From assembly GCA_020722565.1 (NCBI GenBank), contig DYKO01000019.1, forward strand, positions 1,242 to 54,238: a DNA stretch of 52,997 bases, in the 5' to 3' direction. Positions 35,586 to 43,191 of the stretch are shown here, in pieces (position 1 is the first letter of the stretch; every line of letters begins with the position of its first letter). The position numbers were made by a program, and so were the translations under genes. The stretch is from Rikenella microfusus. Lineage in GTDB: Bacteria; Bacteroidota; Bacteroidia; Bacteroidales; Tenuifilaceae. The notes below the pieces were generated by a model that saw nothing but the letters and a program-made list of their open reading frames with translations, was not told the origin of the DNA and ran no database searches.

Positions 35586-36524
35586 CTACCAAGAATTAAC
35601 ATCGTAATCGGGTATCTTCCGGACCTTTTTGGCCACTTCCTGTCCCTTTTCGTTTGTTTCAATAACAAACTCCACCATGTCGCCCTCAATTATCTCGTCG
35701 AATTCGCCACCCTCAACATCCAAGTAGTGGAAGAAAAGGTTATTGGGTGGGTATTGGATAAAACCATAGCCGTTATTGATACTCAATATGCGAGCTCGTT
35801 TTTCTTCATCGTCGTCAATCGAAACATTTTCTTTTGCTGCAGGGCGCGGCTGTCCGTAATCCTGAACGGTAAACAAATTTTCCACAATTCTATCCTTGCG
35901 CTTCAGCCCATCGTTTATTAGCTCATGCATGGATAAGGGGTATGTAACCTCTCGGAGAAGTTCCTGAGAGGTACGAGTTGTAACCTCGCGGCCCTGGTCA
36001 TCGGTGTAGTCAAAATCCCAAGCCAGAACCATAACCTTGGTTCCCAAAGAGTTAATCTTGCGGATTAGGGGAACATAATCGCCATCGGAGGTGATAAGAA
36101 CAAGCACATTGAAGCGCTTGTAAAAGGCCTGCTCAAAGGCCTCAAGAGCCAGCCAAACATCAATTCCCTTGTCCTCACGACGGCCCCCTCGGGGTCGAAT
36201 GGGAAGGTAGTGGGTTACCACACCCTCGGACATCAGAATGTCGTCAAAAACCCGATCGTTGTACAATTGGTTGCCGCGCTGGCTTGCCTCCTGCGCACTG
36301 ATTCTTCCCCTAAAAAAATGGGCCTCAATTACTTGACAGAAACTAGGATCAACCCCCTCCTCCCGTGCCACCATGTTGCGTATAAACTCATGTAGGCCTG
36401 CAATATTAAGCCTTTTTTTACGGGGATGAAAGTAATTGTAATAGTTGCTTACGTGTAGGAAGTAGTTTCCATCGTAGAACACGCCAATACGTACTAATTC
36501 CTTTCTTTGGTTTTTTAGTGCCAT
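35586..36524 (-). CDS. NYN-domain ribonuclease-like protein with C-terminal cold-shock domain
   Basis: A 312-residue soluble protein with two domains. Residues about 12-200 form a NYN (PIN-like) domain: acidic residue in VFYDGNYF (Asp18), EDKGIDVWLALEAF, ITSDGDYVPLIRKINSLG. These acidic residues normally bind a metal for RNA cleavage. Residues about 235-305 resemble a cold-shock/OB domain: ARILSINNGYGFIQYPPNN-LFFHYLDV, EGDMVEFVIETNEKGQEV. Both halves point to RNA as target. The linker is charged. Possible role in RNA turnover or stress response; not shown. Stop is 6 bp from a hairpin terminator. Confidence 0.82.
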   Translation of the reverse strand: MALKNQRKELVRIGVFYDGNYFLHVSNYYNYFHPRKKRLNIAGLHEFIRNMVAREEGVDPSFCQVIEAHFFRGRISAQEASQRGNQLYNDRVFDDILMSEGVVTHYLPIRPRGGRREDKGIDVWLALEAFEQAFYKRFNVLVLITSDGDYVPLIRKINSLGTKVMVLAWDFDYTDDQGREVTTRTSQELLREVTYPLSMHELINDGLKRKDRIVENLFTVQDYGQPRPAAKENVSIDDDEEKRARILSINNGYGFIQYPPNNLFFHYLDVEGGEFDEIIEGDMVEFVIETNEKGQEVAKKVRKIPDYDVNSW

Positions 36525-36582
36525 GTTTAATAGATTTTTAATTTTAATTAATTAACTGCTTGATTCTCTTTTCTGAGAAATG

Positions 36583-36590
36583 CAAAATTA
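36583..36590 (-). promoter_or_regulatory. -7 promoter element of the NYN gene
   Basis: TAATTTTG on the minus strand, a perfect TAnnTTTG match, 58 bases before the ATG at 36524, leaving an AT-rich leader of about 50 nt. Confidence 0.5.
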
Positions 36591-36651
36591 ACTTATTATT
36601 GACATAAAGTGAAAAACAAATTAAAATATCTAATTTTATTAATGCAAACGT

Positions 36652-37311
36652 TTACAAATCAATAATTCCGCATTTTATTGCATACTTAACCAAATCGACA
36701 GTGGTTGTTAGTTCAAGTTTTTGCATAATGTGATTTTTATGAGATTCTACAGTTCGTACACTGATAAATAATTTGTCGGCAATTAGCTGATTGGAGTACC
36801 CCTGAGCAACCATTTTGAGTATTTCAAGTTCTCTTGGGGTAAGTTTTTTATCCTCATATTCCTCTTCCCTTTCTGGATTTTTGATATGCCTCAAATAGTT
36901 TTTAAGAATGATTCCTGAAACCTCCTTGCTGAAATACTCATTTCCCTGGTGAACCTGTTCAATGGCTTCAATTAATTCCTCTCTCGATATACTTTTATGC
37001 AAATACCCTTTAGCTCCATTTCGGAGTGAGCTGAAAATGTACTCCTGCTCAGTATGCATCGATAAAATAATTACTCTAATATTGGGATACTGTGTACTTA
37101 TAAGCCGTACCAGTTCCACCCCCGACATTTCGGGAAGCGAAATATCAACCAGCATCACATCGGGTTTTACTGTGCCCACAAGATCGAGCATTTTTTTTGC
37201 ACAATCAGTCTCTGCCACCACCTCAATGGTGTTGGAGCTGTTCAGTAACGACCGCATCCCATCGCGAACCAGTTGGTGGTCTTCGACCAGGGCTACCCTA
37301 ATTTTGTCCAT
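36652..37311 (-). CDS. NarL/LuxR-family response regulator
   Basis: A 219-residue regulator: receiver domain (about 3-120) with VEDH, phosphorylated Asp56 in VMLVDISLPEMSG, and ILSMH; LuxR-type helix-turn-helix (about 153-215) with LTPRELEILKMVAQGYSNQLIADKLFISVRTVESHKNHIMQKL. The start is the ATG at 37311; the codon at 37317 is TTG. It overlaps the end of the histidine kinase gene by 14 bp and is surely its partner. Target genes are unknown; the next gene downstream on this strand is the NYN gene, 127 bp away with its own promoter. Confidence 0.93.
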   Translation of the reverse strand: MDKIRVALVEDHQLVRDGMRSLLNSSNTIEVVAETDCAKKMLDLVGTVKPDVMLVDISLPEMSGVELVRLISTQYPNIRVIILSMHTEQEYIFSSLRNGAKGYLHKSISREELIEAIEQVHQGNEYFSKEVSGIILKNYLRHIKNPEREEEYEDKKLTPRELEILKMVAQGYSNQLIADKLFISVRTVESHKNHIMQKLELTTTVDLVKYAIKCGIIDL

Positions 37312-39220
37312 TTTCAATACTATTTGTCTGTTTTAAAGGAAATTCTGCCGCAATCTTTGTCCCCTTTCCTGGTGATGAAATGATATTTATTTTCCCGTTA
37401 AGTAAAATAGCTCGTTCCTTCATATTATAAAGTCCGTTACCCTTATCGGCCGGAAGATTGGAAATAAATCCTACTCCATTATCCTCAATGTGAAGATGCA
37501 GGTTGTTATAATCGGCATATACCATTACATTTGCCCTGCTTGCTCCTGAATGCTTTATAACATTGGTAAGCGCCTCCTGCACTATTCGATACACATAGGT
37601 TTTCAAAAGTTGATCCAGCGGTTCAGGGAGAACACCAACAGTTAGGCTAATGCTTATACCCGAATTCCCTTCTACCTCATTGCAAAGATTACGAAGCACA
37701 ACTGCCAGGCTAAATTCTTTTAAGGCTGCTGGCATAAGATTGTTTGATATACGACGTACCTCATCAATGGTATGATTGAACATTTGCTTCACCCGTGCAA
37801 GCGTGGCATCAAACTCTACCGCAACTTCATGCGGTATGCTCTCCAATTTTAACTTAATGGCAACCAGATTTTGCCCCAAACCATCGTGTAGCTCGCGCGA
37901 TAAACGCTGGCGCTCTTTTTCCTGCCCGTCGATAACCGACTTTACCTGGCGCATGCGCTCCATCTGTAGCTCCCGCTCCATAAATTTACGATGAGTGATA
38001 TCGCGAATCACAATTGATTCTGCAACCTGACCTCTATAGGTAATTGATTTGACCTGAACCTCAACGTAAAGAACTTTGCCATCGCTTCTACGAAGCGTTC
38101 CCTCCAATGAGGGCCGCATCCCCTCTCTTACCTCGCTAAGCAGTTCTTCGTCAACTTTTATCAAATTGAAAGGCTTTAACAACGCCAACTCCTGCTCCGA
38201 ATAACCCGTTAGCTCTGCAAAAACAGGATTAAAAAAAAGGGGTATCCCATCAAGGTGTATGACAATGGCATCGGCTGATGCCTGGTAAAATCGATCGAGC
38301 CTATCGCGACATTCCGCCAACCTTTCGGTTACCTCATTTATCCTTAAACGGGTTTCAAAAAATATTGGGCTGACTGCATCAAACAGCTCTCCGCTAGCGT
38401 TGCTCACCAACTCATCATAATTACCATTAAGCAAATTGGTACATAGCATTAATTCGCTCTTCAATTTTGATGTACTGAACCATGCATATAAAACTAGAAT
38501 AACCATCAAGAAAAGCCCTGCAATAAGAACAAAATAAAGGGTATCAGCATATATTTTTATAGGATTGATGACAGTTAACCCGTTTATTGTATTGAACCAA
38601 TCGGCTTTATCGGGTGTTTTGGATTCTAAAACAATCCATTTATCGGTTTGTACTTTTTTTACTGTTATTCTGTTGGGAAGAAGATATTCCAATTCTGCAT
38701 AAGCAAAATCTAATGCTTGCACTTCGATTTTGTTTATCAACCTAATAGCTAATGAATTATTGACTAATTTCAAATAAATTGCAGTAGGCTCTTCCCCTTT
38801 GAAGTCACCGTACCGTTTTACAGCACTAGCACTATCGATGAACATTTTCTGTAGGTTCCCGCTTTGGGTTAGCGAAAAAGTTGAAGCCTTATTAGCTTTT
38901 ACTAGGGTAACCTCTTTTAGGTGTTGATTATTTCTTAGGTTTTTCAATATTTCACCTTCCCCTGGGTGGAGCTCCTTACCTAAAGATAAGCTATTGTTAT
39001 CGGCTAGTTTTTTGAACATCATGCATGTATTGGCGAGGATATGCGACAAGTTCTCGTGGGTTGGCCCTATGAACTTACGCTCACAGCTAAGCTGAAAGGG
39101 TATAGTAATTAGCGCCATTACTACTACAACGAAAAGCACAACGGCAAACACCGGAAGTATGGTGTAGCGAAGCCTATTTCTAAAGAGAGCGTAACGGTTC
39201 AACATGATTAAACGACGCAT
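37298..39220 (-). CDS. PAS-containing sensor histidine kinase (HisKA_3 type)
   Basis: A 640-residue membrane kinase. Membrane segment 1 at about 20-42, a periplasmic region (43-225) of unknown fold, membrane segment 2 at about 226-248, a linker resembling HAMP, a PAS domain (about 310-410, with FYQASADAIVIHLDGIPLFFN and ending in VIRDITHRK), then HisKA_3 with RQRLSRELHDGLGQNL (His445) and the ATPase domain (IVQEALTNVIKHSGA, EDNGVGF, GLYNMKERA). This is the NarX/DesK class. Two ligands may be sensed, one outside and one by PAS; neither is known. Confidence 0.93.
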   Translation of the reverse strand: MRRLIMLNRYALFRNRLRYTILPVFAVVLFVVVVMALITIPFQLSCERKFIGPTHENLSHILANTCMMFKKLADNNSLSLGKELHPGEGEILKNLRNNQHLKEVTLVKANKASTFSLTQSGNLQKMFIDSASAVKRYGDFKGEEPTAIYLKLVNNSLAIRLINKIEVQALDFAYAELEYLLPNRITVKKVQTDKWIVLESKTPDKADWFNTINGLTVINPIKIYADTLYFVLIAGLFLMVILVLYAWFSTSKLKSELMLCTNLLNGNYDELVSNASGELFDAVSPIFFETRLRINEVTERLAECRDRLDRFYQASADAIVIHLDGIPLFFNPVFAELTGYSEQELALLKPFNLIKVDEELLSEVREGMRPSLEGTLRRSDGKVLYVEVQVKSITYRGQVAESIVIRDITHRKFMERELQMERMRQVKSVIDGQEKERQRLSRELHDGLGQNLVAIKLKLESIPHEVAVEFDATLARVKQMFNHTIDEVRRISNNLMPAALKEFSLAVVLRNLCNEVEGNSGISISLTVGVLPEPLDQLLKTYVYRIVQEALTNVIKHSGASRANVMVYADYNNLHLHIEDNGVGFISNLPADKGNGLYNMKERAILLNGKINIISSPGKGTKIAAEFPLKQTNSIENGQN

Positions 39221-39292
39221 AAATGGATCTACAATTTACATATTCAATTACAAAAATCAATATCTTCACGTCTAAAATTCAAACATCAGATA

Positions 39293-39718
39293 ATGCCTAA
39301 AAGTATTGGATTTAGGGTAATGACCATCGATGAAAAAGGTTCCCATTGGCTAGTGAAGTGCCGACTTAACGGCACTGAAGCCTGGATGGTAGTGGATACT
39401 GGCGCGAGCCAAACAGTTGTTGATCAGGCTTTGGCTGACGAGTGGGAGCAAACCATTCATTCCGAAGGACTTATAGTAGGATTCGATTCACGTAAGCATG
39501 AAGTAAAAACAGCGGTTATCGGTAGCATAATCATCGATAGGCATCAATTCACCAAACTTTATGTTACTCTTGCTGACCTAAGCAACTTGATAGAACTATA
39601 CGGTGAACTTGCAAAAGTTAAAATTATAGGGTTATTGGGTTGCGATTTTTTAATGAAACATGCAAGCAGCATAAATATTAATAACAGGCGTATATATTTA
39701 AAAATCAACAATTGCTAA
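39293..39718 (+). CDS. Retropepsin-like aspartic protease domain protein
   Basis: A 141-residue protein composed of one retropepsin-like domain and little else. Catalytic motif VVDTGASQTVV (33-43, Asp35-Thr36-Gly37-Ala38-Ser39); the second hydrophobic-Gly motif is IIGLLGCDFLMKH (about 111-123), as in bacterial and retroviral single-domain aspartic proteases that act as homodimers. There is no signal peptide or membrane segment, so it is cytoplasmic. Starts 72 bp from the divergent sensor kinase gene and is followed by secDF after a 101-bp gap with its own promoter. Substrate unknown. Confidence 0.8.
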   Translation: MPKSIGFRVMTIDEKGSHWLVKCRLNGTEAWMVVDTGASQTVVDQALADEWEQTIHSEGLIVGFDSRKHEVKTAVIGSIIIDRHQFTKLYVTLADLSNLIELYGELAKVKIIGLLGCDFLMKHASSININNRRIYLKINNC

Positions 39719-39759
39719 AATGTGTGAAAACAAAAGGGTGTTTGTATGCTAAAAAAAAT

Positions 39760-39780
39760 TATATTTGCCCGATATTTTTG
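39760..39780 (+). promoter_or_regulatory. Two -7 promoter elements ahead of secDF
   Basis: TATATTTG (39760-39767) and TATTTTTG (39773-39780) both match TAnnTTTG perfectly; they lie 52 and 39 bases before the secDF ATG at 39820. Either or both may be used. Confidence 0.55.
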
Positions 39781-39819
39781 AAAACTGCCGAATTATCAAA
39801 TCTTTAATAAACTACAACG

Positions 39820-42789
39820 ATGCAGAATAAAGGTGCAATTAAATTTATTGCCGTTGCATTTGCTCTGGTATGCTTATACCAGCTTTCGTTTACTTATGTA
39901 ACTTGGCGAGTTGAGAAAAAAGCTCGCGAATATGCAACAGTTGAGGACAATTTTATTAGTAGGAGGTACGAACATTACCTCGACTCCATGTCGCAGGAAC
40001 CAGTTTACAACTTCCTTTTTGTTCGTAAGTACACCTATAAGGAATGCAAGGAAAGGGAAATAAACCTTGGTCTTGACCTCAAAGGGGGTATGAATGTAAT
40101 GTTGGAGGTATCGGTTGTCGACCTAGTAAAAGTATTATCGAACAACAGCAAGGACACCGCCTTTGTAAAGGCCATGGAGCTGGCTCAAAAAATGCCCGGT
40201 AGCGAACATTTTATCGATAAGTTTGGAAAGGCATTCAAGCAGGTTGCTCCCAATGCTAGGCTTGCAGCCATTTTTAGCACTCCTGAACTTCGAGACAAGG
40301 TTAACTTTGACTCCTCCGACGATGACGTGCTAAAAGTTTTAAAGCAGGAAGCTGAAAGTGCCATTGACAACTCTTTTAACATTCTTCGTAAACGTATCGA
40401 TAAGTTTGGAGTAGCCCAGCCCAACATACAAAGGCTTGAGAATTCTGGATTAATAGCCATTGAACTTCCCGGTATCAAGGAACCAGAACGTGTTCGCAAG
40501 CTGCTTCAGGGTACTGCAAATCTTGAGTTCTGGGAAACCTATGAGAACAGCGAACTATTTAATAATCTGGTAGCAGCCAACAGCACACTAACTGAGATAA
40601 TGAAAGCCGCCTCTACAACCGAAGCTGCCACTAGTGATGCCCAAAAAGAAGAAAAACAGGAACCACAGGATGAACTTTTAAATAAATTAAAAGAATCTGA
40701 AAAAACTGATACCCTTGCTGCTGCTAAAGACGCAGCTAAGGATTACCCTCTTTTCAGCATTCTTCAACCCAATCTTTACGAAAACCAACCAGCAGCCGGC
40801 CCAGTAGTTGGTATGGCGCAAGTTAAGGACACTGCCCGTGTTAACGAGATTCTTAGTATGCCCAAAATTAGGGCTTTATTCCCTCCCGACGTTAAGTTTG
40901 CCTGGACGGTAAAATCCCCTAAATGGGATAAAAATAAAACCATTTATGAGCTTGTAGCCCTAAAAGTAACCACCCGCGATGGCAAAGCTCCACTCGATGG
41001 TGGTGTAATTACCGATGCCCGTGAGGCATTTGGCGACCGCAAGGGTGAGGCTGAAGTTGACATGGAGATGAATGCCGAGGGTGCCCGCATTTGGGCCCGT
41101 ATGACAGGCGAAAACGTTGGCCGCTGTATAGCAATTGTTCTCGATAACTACGTTTACTCCTTCCCCCGTGTTCAAACCGAGATAAAAGGTGGACGTTCTC
41201 AAATTACTGGCGACTTCACCATAAATGAGGCTAAGGACTTAGCCAACGTTCTTAAATCGGGGAAGTTACCTGCACCCGCTCACATTGTTCAGGAACAACT
41301 GGTTGGCCCATCACTGGGTAAAGAAGCCATTAATGCCGGTTTTCAATCATTCATAATTTCCTTCTTAATTGTTCTTGGTTACATGGTAGCCTACTACAGT
41401 TTCAGCGCCGGGTTAGTAGCTGACTTTGCCCTAGTTACCAACCTATTCTTTATTATTGGCGTACTAGCCTCATTTGGTGCTACCCTTACCCTGCCCGGTA
41501 TTGCCGGTATTGTGCTTACCATGGGTATGGCTGTGGATGCCAACGTGCTCATTTTTGAACGTATTCGCGAGGAACTTAGAGGTGGCAAAGGTCTCAACTT
41601 AGCAATTAAGGATGGCTACAAAAATGCACTTTCGGCAATTATCGATGGTAATGTTACCACGCTGCTTACCGGAGTAATCCTTTACCTTTTCGGTTCAGGT
41701 CCAATCCGTGGCTTTGCTACCACCCTAATCATTGGTATTATTACCTCAATGTTCTGCGGAATTTTTATTACCCGTTTAATTCTACTTTGGTTAGAAAAGC
41801 GGAACCTACCACTGATTTTCGCTACCAAAATATCTGCAAATGCCTTCCATAATCTTAAAATAGATTTTATTGGATTACGCAAAAAAGCTTATGTTTTCTC
41901 TGGCATAATTCTTACCATTGGTATTGTTTCTCTGTTTATTAGGGGATTGAATCCCGGTATCGATTTTGTTGGAGGTCGTTCCTACATTGTACGATTCAAT
42001 AAGCCGGTATCAACCGTTGAGGTTAGTCAAGCTCTAAAGAAATACCTTGGCGAAGCTCCCGAAGTTAAAACCATAGGCGAAACCAAACAGGTTAAAATTA
42101 CTACCAAGTATAAGATAAATGTAAATGATGAAAATGTTGACAACGAGGTTGACTCATTAATATACAGCGGTGTAAAGCCTTTTATGGATAAGGGAGCAAG
42201 TTTCAACGATTTCCAAAACATTTACAAGCAGAGCTCCATTAAGATTGGCCCCACCATTGCCCACGATATCAAACGTGATGCTTACATTGCTGTGTTCTTT
42301 GCCCTTATTGTTATTTTTATCTACATTCTTATCCGTTTTAGGTACTGGAGCTACAGCGCCGGTGGTGTGTTAGCGCTTGCCCACGACTCGCTGTTTACCA
42401 TTGGTATGTTCTCGTTGCTCTACTTCCGTGTTCCCTTTGGTATGGAAATTGACCAATCGTTCATAGCTGCTATTCTTACCATAATCGGATACTCCATCAA
42501 CGATACCGTAATCATTTTCGACCGTATCCGTGAATACCTAACTATCCATCCCAAACGCGACAAAGCAGAAAATATTAATGATGCCATTAACAATACACTT
42601 AGCCGCACATTCTCAACATCGTTCTCTACCTTGGTTGTGCTAATTCCCATGTTTTTCTTCGGCGGAGAAGTTATACGGGGATTTATCTTTGCGCTGATTA
42701 TTGGTATTCTTATTGGTACCTATTCTTCCATATTCGTGGCAACACCTATTGCCTACGATCTTGAACAACTCAGGGCAAAAAAAAATTAA
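39820..42789 (+). CDS. secDF: Fused protein translocase subunit SecDF
   Basis: A 989-residue inner-membrane protein fusing SecD and SecF, which pulls preproteins through SecYEG using the proton gradient. SecD half: membrane segment 1 (about 7-25), LGLDLKGGMNVMLEV (83-97), GEAEVDMEMNAEGARIW, then segments with GMAVDANVLIFERIREEL. SecF half from about residue 690: GLNPGIDFVGGRSY and SINDTVIIFDRIREYL, with the proton-path Asp residues in both halves. A low-complexity linker rich in Ala, Glu and Lys (about 265-310) interrupts the SecD periplasmic part. The fusion is usual in Bacteroidota. Confidence 0.97.
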   Translation: MQNKGAIKFIAVAFALVCLYQLSFTYVTWRVEKKAREYATVEDNFISRRYEHYLDSMSQEPVYNFLFVRKYTYKECKEREINLGLDLKGGMNVMLEVSVVDLVKVLSNNSKDTAFVKAMELAQKMPGSEHFIDKFGKAFKQVAPNARLAAIFSTPELRDKVNFDSSDDDVLKVLKQEAESAIDNSFNILRKRIDKFGVAQPNIQRLENSGLIAIELPGIKEPERVRKLLQGTANLEFWETYENSELFNNLVAANSTLTEIMKAASTTEAATSDAQKEEKQEPQDELLNKLKESEKTDTLAAAKDAAKDYPLFSILQPNLYENQPAAGPVVGMAQVKDTARVNEILSMPKIRALFPPDVKFAWTVKSPKWDKNKTIYELVALKVTTRDGKAPLDGGVITDAREAFGDRKGEAEVDMEMNAEGARIWARMTGENVGRCIAIVLDNYVYSFPRVQTEIKGGRSQITGDFTINEAKDLANVLKSGKLPAPAHIVQEQLVGPSLGKEAINAGFQSFIISFLIVLGYMVAYYSFSAGLVADFALVTNLFFIIGVLASFGATLTLPGIAGIVLTMGMAVDANVLIFERIREELRGGKGLNLAIKDGYKNALSAIIDGNVTTLLTGVILYLFGSGPIRGFATTLIIGIITSMFCGIFITRLILLWLEKRNLPLIFATKISANAFHNLKIDFIGLRKKAYVFSGIILTIGIVSLFIRGLNPGIDFVGGRSYIVRFNKPVSTVEVSQALKKYLGEAPEVKTIGETKQVKITTKYKINVNDENVDNEVDSLIYSGVKPFMDKGASFNDFQNIYKQSSIKIGPTIAHDIKRDAYIAVFFALIVIFIYILIRFRYWSYSAGGVLALAHDSLFTIGMFSLLYFRVPFGMEIDQSFIAAILTIIGYSINDTVIIFDRIREYLTIHPKRDKAENINDAINNTLSRTFSTSFSTLVVLIPMFFFGGEVIRGFIFALIIGILIGTYSSIFVATPIAYDLEQLRAKKN

Positions 42790-42812
42790 TAGTTCAAATC
42801 CGATACCACACA

Positions 42813-42847
42813 AATTAAGGGCGACATTTTGTCGCCCTTAATTTTTT
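42813..42847 (+). terminator. Intrinsic terminator of secDF
   Basis: A 13-bp perfect stem (42813-42825 with 42831-42843), 5-base loop and trailing T run, 24 bp past the secDF stop. Confidence 0.9.
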
Positions 42848-42859
42848 CAAAACTTTATC

Positions 42860-42888
42860 AAAAAAAAGACAGGCCAAAAGCCTGTCTT
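42860..42888 (-). terminator. Intrinsic terminator of the minus-strand RNA
   Basis: A 9-bp perfect stem (AAGACAGGC, 42866-42874, with GCCTGTCTT, 42880-42888), 5-base loop, followed on the minus strand by eight T (two of them in the stem). No minus-strand coding gene lies upstream, so it ends a non-coding transcript. Confidence 0.85.
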
Positions 42889-43050
42889 GTATATGGTTAG
42901 GTATTAGTATCAATCACCTGTTCCTTCTATTGAAAACCTAAAGTTGAAAATGTTGTTGAAAATTTATAACTTTACGGTGATTATTTCCAATCCTTACTAA
43001 TACCTGAACCAATTGAAATCCCCGGCTGTGAAGTCGGGGGTTTGCGTTAT
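42866..43050 (-). ncRNA. Structured non-coding RNA candidate, possibly 6S RNA
   Basis: A transcript of about 185 nt is implied by a promoter (TAATTTTG at 43058-43065, minus strand) and the terminator at 42860-42888. Between them the sequence folds into one long rod: a closing stem of 15 pairs with one bulge (43010-42995 with 42909-42895, core GGTATTAGTA/TACTAATACC), an inner stem GGTGATT/AATCACC (42976-42982 and 42912-42918), and an apical stem (42968-42974 with 42939-42945). The rod has asymmetric internal loops, the largest at 42919-42938. A rod with a large central bubble and this size is the shape of 6S RNA, which binds RNA polymerase. A small 5' hairpin (43020-43039) precedes the rod. 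No tmRNA, RNase P or SRP hallmark was seen. Confidence 0.62.
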
Positions 43051-43057
43051 TAGAGTA

Positions 43058-43065
43058 CAAAATTA
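43058..43065 (-). promoter_or_regulatory. -7 promoter element of the ncRNA
   Basis: TAATTTTG on the minus strand, a perfect TAnnTTTG match; transcription would begin near 43050. It is divergent from the mutS promoter about 95 bp away. Confidence 0.55.
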
Positions 43066-43158
43066 TGGAATAGTTTAATGTTTTTGGGTGCAAAAAAGAT
43101 GTTGTAAAATAGTTTTAACGTTTTTTTAACACCACCAAAAAACAGCCAAATGATTTGG

Positions 43159-43166
43159 TATTTTTG
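43159..43166 (+). promoter_or_regulatory. -7 promoter element of mutS
   Basis: TATTTTTG, a perfect TAnnTTTG match, 25 bases before the GTG start at 43192. Confidence 0.55.
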
Positions 43167-43191
43167 TACACTATACAAATAGCAAAACAAG

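Noticed and set aside
43020-43039. CCCCG/CGGGG hairpin as a remnant IS200/IS605 end
   Set aside because: No tnpA or tnpB sequence or second end nearby; it fits as the 5' hairpin of the minus-strand RNA.
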